64,000 nt of DNA. It comes from an uncultured Lachnospiraceae bacterium. Lineage in GTDB: Bacteria; Bacillota; Clostridia; Lachnospirales; Lachnospiraceae. The notes under the pieces are model-generated. The model had not been told where the DNA came from, searched no databases, and saw only the letters and a list, made by a program, of their open reading frames with translations. Positions 44,607-51,229 of the stretch are shown in pieces; within the stretch, counting starts at the first letter, position 1; the number at the start of each line of letters is the position of its first letter. The position numbers and the translations under genes were made by a program. The stretch covers positions 60,874 to 124,873 of the forward strand of contig CAJTMW010000013.1 in the NCBI GenBank assembly GCA_910577275.1, read 5' to 3'.

Positions 44607-44657
44607 AAAAAACATTGAAAGCATTTTAAGCGTGTTTTGAAGGAATCACAGAGGTGT
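44589..44657. repeat. 13-bp inverted repeat framing a promoter and an RBS
   Basis: ACACCTCTGTGAT (44589-44601) and its exact reverse complement ATCACAGAGGTGT (44645-44657), separated by 43 bases. The left arm covers the promoter spacer, the right arm covers the AGAGG Shine-Dalgarno of the next gene. It could be a paired repressor site, or an RNA hairpin if transcription starts further upstream. Confidence 0.9.
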
Positions 44658-44661
44658 GTTT

Positions 44662-45171
44662 ATGGGACGGGGATGTGTATACATTTATTGCGGCGACGGT
44701 CACGGAAAATCACCGGCAGCGCTCGGCAGGGCGGTGCTTACGGCTGCACAGGGGAAAAATGTGGTTATCATTCGGTTTCTCAGAGGGAGAGGGATTTCCG
44801 AAAACTATTTAAAGCAGCTTGAGCCTGAAATCAAAATGTTCCGTTTTGAAAAATCGGACAAATTTTACGACAGGCTTTCCGACGAGGAAAAGGCGGAGGA
44901 AATTTTCAATATCAAAAACGGCATTAATTTTGCCAAAAAGGTTCTGACCACCGGGGAATGTGATTTGCTGATACTGGACGAAATTCTCGAGTTAATCGAC
45001 AATCAGATTATTACGGTGGGCGAGCTCAAAAATCTTCTGGACGCGAGAGACGACGAGACGGATATTATCCTGACAGGCGTATCCTTTAACGATGAGATAT
45101 GTATGCTGGCGGACGAGGTTTCAAAGTTTGAAACGATTAAGATGAAAGAGGAAGCCGGCGATGATGAGTAA
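44662..45171 (+). CDS. Cob(I)yrinic acid adenosyltransferase (CobA/CobO)-like P-loop protein
   Basis: P-loop protein related to corrinoid adenosyltransferases, 169 residues, which would add an adenosyl group to cob(I)alamin. The P-loop YCGDGHGKSPAALGRAVL (residues 9-26) resembles the family's 'GxGKGKTTAA', with S in place of the first T and P in place of the second; the lysine is kept. The Walker B segment DLLILDEILELIDNQII matches. The start is ATG 44662, seven bases after AGAGG; a GTG at 44656 is possible. No other cobalamin genes are near. The altered P-loop may indicate a different role, so the name is tentative. Confidence 0.68.
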   Translation: MGRGCVYIYCGDGHGKSPAALGRAVLTAAQGKNVVIIRFLRGRGISENYLKQLEPEIKMFRFEKSDKFYDRLSDEEKAEEIFNIKNGINFAKKVLTTGECDLLILDEILELIDNQIITVGELKNLLDARDDETDIILTGVSFNDEICMLADEVSKFETIKMKEEAGDDE

Positions 45172-45204
45172 AACTGGCAATTTCGGTACAACTTGCCAAG
45201 TGTA

Positions 45205-45245
45205 GCAGCTCCGTCTTTTTGAAGATGGATTCTGCGGCATTTTTT
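45205..45245 (+). terminator. Terminator after the adenosyltransferase-like gene
   Basis: Two-part stem: outer GCAG / CTGC and inner CCGTCTT / AAGATGG (one G-T pair), then a run of six T after GGCA. It separates this gene from the dapA leader promoter. Confidence 0.65.
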
Positions 45246-45281
45246 GCAAGATATGAGGCATAAAATCACAGCATCTGTGCA

Positions 45282-45310
45282 TTGACAGCTATGGTGCGGG
45301 ATGCTATGAT
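45282..45310 (+). promoter_or_regulatory. Promoter of the lysine-riboswitch/dapA transcript
   Basis: Consensus TTGACA (45282-45287), 17-bp spacer, TATGAT (45305-45310). Transcription would begin about 25 bases before the riboswitch. Confidence 0.8.
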
Positions 45311-45341
45311 ATTTTCAGGTAAACAATTTCATAGAATAAAG

Positions 45342-45609
45342 AGATAGAGGTTGCGTGTTTTATAAGTAGCTTTTCGGATGTGGCAGGCACAAAAGAAGAA
45401 AAGCAAAAGGAAAAGACGCCGAAGGAATCCGGTATCCTGCGGACAGATTCCTGGGCATACGGCAAAGAGCCGTATGACTGTCATCAGTCCAAAGACTGCC
45501 GGTAAGTCCGGCAAAGTTTGGCAGCTTAGAGGTTGTTGACTGATGGGGCGCTATCCGATGGAAGGTACTTAATTATAATCGGTGTGCGCTGTGTACATCG
45601 ATTTTTGTT
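45342..45609 (+). promoter_or_regulatory. Lysine riboswitch (L box) with terminator platform
   Basis: Starts with AGATAGAGGTTGCG (about 45342) and closes with GGGGCGCTATC (to 45555); GATAG and CTATC form the P1 stem. Inside are GCCGAAGGAATCC, CCTGGGCATACGGC and GACTGTCAT, characteristic of L-box RNAs. Downstream, CGATG at 45556 and CATCG at 45596 bracket a stem with GTAC pairs, followed by ATTTTTGTTT: a terminator that would form when lysine is bound. It precedes dapA by 21 bases, consistent with feedback control of lysine/diaminopimelate synthesis. Confidence 0.9.
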
Positions 45610-45630
45610 TCAATAAACAGGAGGTAGATT

Positions 45631-46515
45631 ATGGCTGTTTTTACAGGTGCGGGTGTCGCGATTGTCACCCCTTTTAAAGAAAACGGAGAAGTGAATTACG
45701 AGAAGTTCGGGGAACTGATTGAAGACCAGATTGCCGGCGGGACGGATGCGATTATTGTCTGCGGTACTACAGGAGAGTCCTCCACCTTAGACCATGAGGA
45801 GCATCTTGCCGTGATTAAGTATTGTATCGAAAAGGTTGCCGGGCGGATTCCCGTGGTAGCCGGAACCGGTTCAAACTGCACGGAAACGGCGGTGTATCTC
45901 TCCACGGAAGCGGAAAAGTACGGTGCGGACGCGCTGCTTTTGGTAACGCCCTATTACAACAAGGCCACCCAGAACGGGCTCTTTAAGCACTACAAGACCA
46001 TTGCAGATTCGGTGAAGATTCCCTGCATTCTGTATAATGTGCCCAGCCGTACAGGCTGCAACATTGCGCCGGAGACGGTGGTAAGGCTCTGCAGCGAAGT
46101 GGAAAATATTGTGGGCGTCAAGGAAGCCAGCGGCAACATTTCCCAGATAGTGAAGCTGATGTCCATAGCGGACGGCAGGGTGGATTTGTATTCCGGTAAC
46201 GACGACCAGATTGTGCCGCTGCTTGCGTTAGGCGGCATAGGCGTGATTTCCGTTCTTTCCAATGTTGCTCCTAGGCAGACCCATGATATCTGCGAGAAGT
46301 TCTTTAACGGCGACGTGGCGGGAAGCTGCGCGGAGCAGCTCCGTGCGATTCCTCTGTGCAACGCGCTGTTTAGCGAGGTAAATCCCATTCCCGTCAAGAA
46401 GGCGCTGAACCTGATGGGAAAAGAAGTCGGGCCTCTGCGCGCCCCTCTTACGGAGATGGAGGAGGAAAATGCGGCGAAGCTTGAAAAGGCAATGAAGGAA
46501 TACGGAATTCTGTAA
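45631..46515 (+). CDS. dapA: 4-hydroxy-tetrahydrodipicolinate synthase
   Basis: Condenses aspartate semialdehyde with pyruvate, the first committed step of diaminopimelate and lysine synthesis. The 294-residue protein is full length, with the catalytic tyrosine in YNVPSRTG (Y135) and the Schiff-base lysine in GVKEASGN (K164); CGTTGESSTL is the substrate loop. RBS GGAGGT. It lies directly behind a lysine riboswitch and 41 bp before dapB, so both genes should be switched off by lysine. Confidence 0.97.
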   Translation: MAVFTGAGVAIVTPFKENGEVNYEKFGELIEDQIAGGTDAIIVCGTTGESSTLDHEEHLAVIKYCIEKVAGRIPVVAGTGSNCTETAVYLSTEAEKYGADALLLVTPYYNKATQNGLFKHYKTIADSVKIPCILYNVPSRTGCNIAPETVVRLCSEVENIVGVKEASGNISQIVKLMSIADGRVDLYSGNDDQIVPLLALGGIGVISVLSNVAPRQTHDICEKFFNGDVAGSCAEQLRAIPLCNALFSEVNPIPVKKALNLMGKEVGPLRAPLTEMEEENAAKLEKAMKEYGIL

Positions 46516-46556
46516 ACGGGAACGAGGGCTTTCGGGCCAGTAGAAAGGCAGGTTTC

Positions 46557-47312
46557 ATGACAAATATTATTTTACACGGATGTAACGGCAAGATGGGAAA
46601 GACCATCGCCGGATTAATTGAAGAAGATGGGGAAATTGCAATTGCCGCGGGTGTTGACGCCTTTGACGACGGAAAAAATCCCTTTCCGGTGTTCAAAAAT
46701 ATCAGCGAATGCGACGTAAAAGCGGACGTTGTCATTGATTTCAGCGTGGCGGCGGCCATGGACGGTCTGCTTTCCTGGTGCATGGAAAAGGAAATCCCCT
46801 GCGTGCTCTGCACCACGGGGCTTTCGGATGAACAGCTTGAAATGGTAAAGAAGCTGTCCGAAAAGACGGCGGTTCTAAAGTCCGCCAACATGTCCCTTGG
46901 CATCAATATGCTGATGAAGCTTTTAAAAGAGGCGGCGGCGATTTTAAAGCCTGCCGGTTTTGATATTGAAATTGTGGAAAAGCACCACAGGCTGAAGCTG
47001 GACGCACCCAGCGGTACGGCGCTGGCTCTGGGGGACTCCGTTAACGAGGCTCTCGGCGGCGATTATGAGTATGTTTTCGACAGGAGTGAAAGAAGGGCGA
47101 AGCGTCCCGAAAAGGAAATCGGCTTCTCGGCGGTAAGAGGCGGCAGCATTGTGGGAGAGCATGATGTGATTTTTGCGGGAACCGACGAAGTAGTCACCTT
47201 TTCCCATTCCGCTTACTCCAAGGCGATTTTTGCCAAAGGGGCGATTGCGGCGGCAAAGTTCTTAAAGGAAAAGCCTGCCGGATTATACGATATGAGCCAT
47301 GTCATCGGCTGA
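46557..47312 (+). CDS. dapB: 4-hydroxy-tetrahydrodipicolinate reductase
   Basis: NAD(P)H-dependent reductase following DapA, 251 residues. The N-terminal nucleotide fold has HGCNGKMGKTI and the substrate-binding/catalytic box is EKHHRLKLDAPSGTALAL, both family-typical. The GAGTDE-like loop is FAGTDEVVTFSHSA. It starts at ATG 46557, likely in one operon with dapA. Confidence 0.96.
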   Translation: MTNIILHGCNGKMGKTIAGLIEEDGEIAIAAGVDAFDDGKNPFPVFKNISECDVKADVVIDFSVAAAMDGLLSWCMEKEIPCVLCTTGLSDEQLEMVKKLSEKTAVLKSANMSLGINMLMKLLKEAAAILKPAGFDIEIVEKHHRLKLDAPSGTALALGDSVNEALGGDYEYVFDRSERRAKRPEKEIGFSAVRGGSIVGEHDVIFAGTDEVVTFSHSAYSKAIFAKGAIAAAKFLKEKPAGLYDMSHVIG

Positions 47313-47348
47313 AAGGGCGCTGCGAAGTATAAATTCTTCACAGGAAAA

Positions 47349-47404
47349 TTTGTGTCTGCGCCCGAACTTGAGGGCTGCCGACAGAAATGAGGGATTCTTG
47401 TATG
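47349..47404 (+). repeat. Leader element with TTTGTGTCTGC box (fbp copy)
   Basis: TTTGTGTCTGC at 47349-47359; then CGCCC ... GGGC pairing; then ACAGAAATGAGGGA with the Shine-Dalgarno, ending at the fbp start codon. The TCTG / CAGA ends can pair, closing a stem directly before the RBS. This is the shortest and least similar of three copies. Confidence 0.6.
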
Positions 47405-49369
47405 AAAAAAAGTGAACTTCAATTGATGGAGCTGAAATATTTAAAAAGCCTTGCCAACCAGTATCCCGATATTGCCTCCGCGTCAACGGAAATCATCAAT
47501 TTACAGGCGATTTTAAACCTGCCCAAGGGCACGGAGCATTTTATGACGGATATCCACGGGGAGTACGAGCAGTTTAACCACGTGCTCAAAAACGGCTCCG
47601 GCGCGGTGAGACGCAAGATTGACGAGGAGTTTGGCAATACCTTAAGCAATAAGGATAAGAAATCTCTGGCGACACTGATTTATTATCCCCGTGAAAAGCT
47701 GGACATTGTGGAGCGCGAGGAGGAAAATATCGAGGACTGGTATAAGATTACCCTCCACAGGCTGGTGCAGATTACCAAGCGGGTGGCCTCTAAGTATACC
47801 CGCTCCAAGGTGCGGAAGGCAATGCCGAAGGAGTTCTCCTATATCATTGAAGAACTGATTACGGAAAAATTTGATATTTCCGACAAGGAAGGCTATTATA
47901 ACGAGATTATCCATACGATTATCCGAATTGGGAGAGCGCCGGAGTTTATTGAGACCCTGAGCAACCTGATTCAAAGGCTGGTAATCGACCATCTTCATAT
48001 TGTGGGAGATATTTTTGACAGAGGGCCCGGCCCCCATATCGTTATGGATACACTGGTGCATTACCATTCGGTGGACATTCAGTGGGGAAACCATGATATT
48101 GTATGGATGGGAGCGGCATGCGGGCACCTGCCCTGTATTGCCACGGTGCTTCGTATTGCGGCAAGATACGGCAATCTGGACACCCTGGAGGACGGATACG
48201 GGATTAACCTGATTCCCCTTGCAACCTTTGCCCTCGACAAGTATCAGGACGTTGACTGCTCGGCCTTTGCGGTGAGATACAATACGGATTACAATACCAA
48301 GGATTTGAGCCTGGATATGAAGATTCACAAGGCAATCACCATTTTGCAGCTCAAGCTGGAGGGACAGGTGATTAAGCGCCATCCTGAATTTGAGATGGAC
48401 GACAGGCTTCTTCTGGATAAAATTGATTTTGAAAAAAAGACGGTTTTGATTAACGGGCAGGAGTATCCTATGAGGGATACGGATTTTCCTACCGTAAATC
48501 CCGCCGACCCCTACAGCCTGACGGCGGACGAGGAACAGATGATGGAGCGGCTGCGCCATGCTTTCTTAAAGTGTGAAAAGCTGCAGCGGCACGTGCGTTT
48601 CCTTTACACCAACGGGGGACTGTATAAGGTTCATAATTCCAACCTGCTTTATCACGGCTGTATGCCTCTTGACGAGGACGGGAATTTCAAGTCGGTGAAT
48701 ATTGACGGCAAAAAGTACCGGGGAAGGGAGCTCTACGACGTTCTGGACAATTATGCCAGAAAGGGGTACTATTCCAAGAATGACCCGGCGGGAATGAGAA
48801 GGGCGCAGGATTATATCTGGTATATCTGGACCGGCCCAAATTCGCCGGTGTTCGGCAAGGATAAAATGGCTACCTTTGAGAGCTATTTTGTGGAGGATAA
48901 GGAAGTCGGGAAGGAAACCAAAAACAACTATTATTCTCTCCTTGACAAGGAAGATGTGGTGGACAGGATTCTGGAGGAGTTTGGTCTGGACGCGGAAAAG
49001 TCCCATATCATCAACGGCCATGTTCCTGTGGAGCGGAAAAAGGGCGAGACGCCCATCAAGTGCGGCGGAAAGCTCCTTATCATAGACGGGGGATTTTCCA
49101 AGGCATATCAGGGGAAAACGGGGATTGCAGGCTATACTCTGATATCCGATTCCCACGGAATGCGTCTGGTTGCCCACGAGCCCTTTGAATCCATGGAGGC
49201 CGCAATATCCCGTGAGTCCGATATCTTTTCGGATTCCACGTCGGTGGAAATTGCGCCGGTAAGAATCCGGGTGGCGGATACGGACAGCGGAACGGATTTG
49301 AAAGACAGAATTATTCAGCTTGAAAGACTTCTGCGCGCCTACCGGGACGGAACCATTGTTGAAAAATAA
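47402..49369 (+). CDS. fbp: Fructose-1,6-bisphosphatase, class III
   Basis: Gluconeogenic phosphatase of the class III (Firmicutes) type, 655 residues, close to the Bacillus enzyme. The metallophosphatase motifs are MTDIHGEYEQF (about residue 48), VGDIFDRGPG, WGNHDIVWMG and INGHVPV, with IDGGFSKAY near the C terminus. The start is ATG 47402, seven bases after GAGGGA; an in-frame ATG at 47387 overlaps the Shine-Dalgarno region. It follows dapB by 89 bp; a shared leader element just before it suggests separate translation control. Confidence 0.96.
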   Translation: MKKSELQLMELKYLKSLANQYPDIASASTEIINLQAILNLPKGTEHFMTDIHGEYEQFNHVLKNGSGAVRRKIDEEFGNTLSNKDKKSLATLIYYPREKLDIVEREEENIEDWYKITLHRLVQITKRVASKYTRSKVRKAMPKEFSYIIEELITEKFDISDKEGYYNEIIHTIIRIGRAPEFIETLSNLIQRLVIDHLHIVGDIFDRGPGPHIVMDTLVHYHSVDIQWGNHDIVWMGAACGHLPCIATVLRIAARYGNLDTLEDGYGINLIPLATFALDKYQDVDCSAFAVRYNTDYNTKDLSLDMKIHKAITILQLKLEGQVIKRHPEFEMDDRLLLDKIDFEKKTVLINGQEYPMRDTDFPTVNPADPYSLTADEEQMMERLRHAFLKCEKLQRHVRFLYTNGGLYKVHNSNLLYHGCMPLDEDGNFKSVNIDGKKYRGRELYDVLDNYARKGYYSKNDPAGMRRAQDYIWYIWTGPNSPVFGKDKMATFESYFVEDKEVGKETKNNYYSLLDKEDVVDRILEEFGLDAEKSHIINGHVPVERKKGETPIKCGGKLLIIDGGFSKAYQGKTGIAGYTLISDSHGMRLVAHEPFESMEAAISRESDIFSDSTSVEIAPVRIRVADTDSGTDLKDRIIQLERLLRAYRDGTIVEK

Positions 49370-49422
49370 TTTTCCGCACATGGATTTTGGATATGCTGCG
49401 GAATACGGATTTTCCATGCATA

Positions 49423-49462
49423 AAAAACTCTGTGCAAATATTTCTATTTACACAGAGTTTTT
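49423..49462. terminator. Bidirectional terminator
   Basis: Perfect 12-bp stem AAAAACTCTGTG / CACAGAGTTTTT with a 16-base loop, flanked by A-runs and T-runs on both sides. It lies between fbp (+) and the low-complexity lipoprotein gene (-). Confidence 0.88.
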
Positions 49463-49482
49463 CAAAGTGCAGGAAAGTCAGG

Positions 49483-50067
49483 TTACTTTCTTGTGGTATT
49501 CCTGGCAGTAGTGGTTCCGGTTGCGTTATTGTTGTTATTATTGCCGTCGCCTACCATGTCGTCCGTGATATCGGATACGCCGTCGGCGATATCGTCCACA
49601 ACATTGCCCACCGCGTCGCCGGCGTCATCCAAAATAGAATCCCCGTCGTTAGCGGTTCCGGTGGTCGCGCTGTTGACATTACCGTTAGTACCGTTGTCTG
49701 TGGTGCTGCCTGTTGTGTTACCTGTGCCGGTGGTATTTCCTGTAGTGCTGCCGTTTGTTCCGGTGGTATTGCCCGCCGTATCGGTATCGTTACCCATAGT
49801 ACCGTCGGTGATATCGGCATCGTTATTGTCAGCGTTTACGCCGCCGTTTGCCGTATCGTTCGCATCTGTGTCCGTATTACTGCCGACAGTGCCGTTTGCC
49901 GTACCGCTGCCGGTTCCGGCGTTATTATTTGTTGTACCGTTTTCAGTGGTGTTGGTATTTCCCGCCATGTCATTTTCATTCTTGTTTTTATCAGTTCCGC
50001 AGGCTGTAAAAATGCAGAGCATTCCAAGGACAAGAGATACCGTAATAAGCTTTCTTACGTTTTTCAT
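49483..50067 (-). CDS. Low-complexity Asn/Thr/Gly/Asp-rich lipoprotein
   Basis: Lipoprotein of 194 residues: signal peptide with lipobox FTAC (C23), then a highly biased, almost entirely N/T/G/D/A sequence. Near the C terminus a more regular acidic stretch, DSILDDAGDAVGNVVDDIAD, could form an amphipathic helix. The start is ATG 50067 with GGAGG five bases upstream; an ATG four codons further up is unlikely. Long open frames on the opposite strand are artefacts of the base bias. Function unknown; possibly a spacer-like surface protein. Confidence 0.72.
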   Translation of the reverse strand: MKNVRKLITVSLVLGMLCIFTACGTDKNKNENDMAGNTNTTENGTTNNNAGTGSGTANGTVGSNTDTDANDTANGGVNADNNDADITDGTMGNDTDTAGNTTGTNGSTTGNTTGTGNTTGSTTDNGTNGNVNSATTGTANDGDSILDDAGDAVGNVVDDIADGVSDITDDMVGDGNNNNNNATGTTTARNTTRK

Positions 50068-50206
50068 AATGACCTCCATTTTCTGGTTTAAATAAACAGA
50101 TTTATGACCGCCTATTTAAGCCGCACCTCTATTATATAAGAACTGCATTATTTTCAGTTCTGTTGCTATTATGTGCAGAATGAATAAAAATATTCAAAGG
50201 GTGTAA

Positions 50207-50230
50207 GATTGAAAATTGAAATTTTCAATC
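50207..50230. repeat. 24-bp palindrome upstream of hisA
   Basis: GATTGAAAATT-GA-AATTTTCAATC: perfect 11-bp arms with a 2-base centre. A second short palindrome TGAATA-AAAA-TATTCA lies at 50181-50196. Could be an operator. Confidence 0.85.
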
Positions 50231-50237
50231 CAAAGAG

Positions 50238-50307
50238 TTTGTGTCTGCACGGCATCCATAAACTCCGTCATGCGCAAAAAAGCTGCGCAGAAATGAGGAA
50301 AAAAATG
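50238..50307 (+). repeat. Leader element with TTTGTGTCTGC box (hisA copy)
   Basis: TTTGTGTCTGC at 50238-50248, then CACGGCATCCATAA, then TGCGCAAAAAAGCTGCGCAG, then AAATGAGGAAAAA and the start codon at 50305. It closely resembles the copy in front of the acetyltransferase gene at 55747 (minus strand). Confidence 0.72.
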
Positions 50308-51105
50308 AAATTCAGACCATGTATTGACATTCATAACGGAAAAGTAAAACAGATTGTTGGCGGAAGTCTTACCGATAATGACGACAACGCAAAAGAAAAT
50401 TTTGTGGCCGAAAAGGACGCCGCCTTTTTTTCACAGTTATATAAGGATAAAGGACTTCGGGGCGGGCATATTATATTGCTGAACCCGGCGTCAAGCGGTT
50501 ATTATGAAAAGACCAGACAGCAGGCTCTTTCGGCGCTTTTGGCTTATCCCGGAGGATTTCAGGCTGGCGGAGGAATCACGCCTGAAAATGCGGAAATTTT
50601 TTTAAATGCGGGCGCTTCCCACGTGATTGTCACCTCCTATGTATTTAAAGACGGAAAGTTACATTATGACAGGCTGGAGGAAATGAAACGGGCGGTGGGG
50701 AAGGAGCGTCTGGTGCTGGACTTAAGCTGCCGCAAAAGGGAAAATGATTATTATATTGTAACCGACAGGTGGCAGAATTATACGGATGTGAGGCTGACGG
50801 AGGAGACGCTTGACGCACTTTCGGAGAGCTGCGACGAATTTCTGGTTCATGCAGTGGACGTGGAGGGAAAGGCGCAGGGCATTGAGGAAGAACTGGTGAA
50901 AATGCTCGGGAAGGCAGGGCGGATTCCGGTTACCTATGCGGGAGGAGTCCATGATTTTACCGATTTAAAAAAGCTGAAAGAGTCAGGGCGCGGGAAAGTG
51001 GACGTCACCATTGGGAGCGCGCTGGATTTATTTGGCGGGGACATGAAACTGGACGATGTGCTGGCATATCTGGCGGAGGATTCCACTTGCAGGGCCGGCC
51101 GGTAA
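50305..51105 (+). CDS. hisA: HisA family isomerase, eukaryotic-like (HIS6) branch
   Basis: Phosphoribosylformimino-5-aminoimidazole carboxamide ribotide isomerase, a (beta/alpha)8 enzyme of histidine synthesis, 266 residues, about 20 longer than the usual bacterial HisA. It has the catalytic aspartate near the N terminus (CIDIHNGKVKQIVGG) and the second one in LVHAVDVEGKAQGIEEELV, plus GGGITPENA and YAGGVHDF phosphate-binding loops; the sequence pattern follows yeast/plant HIS6. The start is ATG 50305, five bases after GAGGA; an upstream frame to 50209 is without an RBS. It is not in a histidine operon here, which is notable. Confidence 0.85.
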   Translation: MKFRPCIDIHNGKVKQIVGGSLTDNDDNAKENFVAEKDAAFFSQLYKDKGLRGGHIILLNPASSGYYEKTRQQALSALLAYPGGFQAGGGITPENAEIFLNAGASHVIVTSYVFKDGKLHYDRLEEMKRAVGKERLVLDLSCRKRENDYYIVTDRWQNYTDVRLTEETLDALSESCDEFLVHAVDVEGKAQGIEEELVKMLGKAGRIPVTYAGGVHDFTDLKKLKESGRGKVDVTIGSALDLFGGDMKLDDVLAYLAEDSTCRAGR

Positions 51106-51138
51106 AACTCCGCATCCGCCTGACTCATTGCCTGCGGG

Positions 51139-51176
51139 AACAAACGCTGTCGCGCTCCGCGAGCCAGCTTATTGTT
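51139..51176 (-). repeat. 38-bp palindromic element, copy 7 (reverse orientation)
   Basis: On the plus strand AACAAACGCTGTCGCGCTCC then GCGAGCCAGCTTATTGTT, the reverse complement of the 41715 copy with one or two changes. It lies between hisA and the terminator. Confidence 0.9.
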
Positions 51177-51180
51177 AATA

Positions 51181-51221
51181 AAAAGCCGTGACTGGCCCGC
51201 TGCAGAGCCGTCACGGCTTTT
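51181..51221. terminator. Bidirectional terminator between hisA and the GGDEF gene
   Basis: Perfect 12-bp stem AAAAGCCGTGAC / GTCACGGCTTTT, 17-base loop, with A and T runs at the ends. It serves convergent hisA (+) and the diguanylate cyclase gene (-). Confidence 0.88.
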
Positions 51222-51229
51222 ATATATGA

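Noticed and set aside
47642..49417. Two minus-strand frames of about 300 codons opposite fbp
   Set aside because: The plus strand carries all class III fructose-bisphosphatase motifs; the opposite frames match nothing.
49387..50095. Long plus-strand open frames opposite the low-complexity lipoprotein
   Set aside because: They come from the codon bias of the minus-strand gene (Asn/Thr/Gly/Asp codons); they have no RBS and read as low-complexity Val/Pro/Ser or Ile/Val/Cys sequence.
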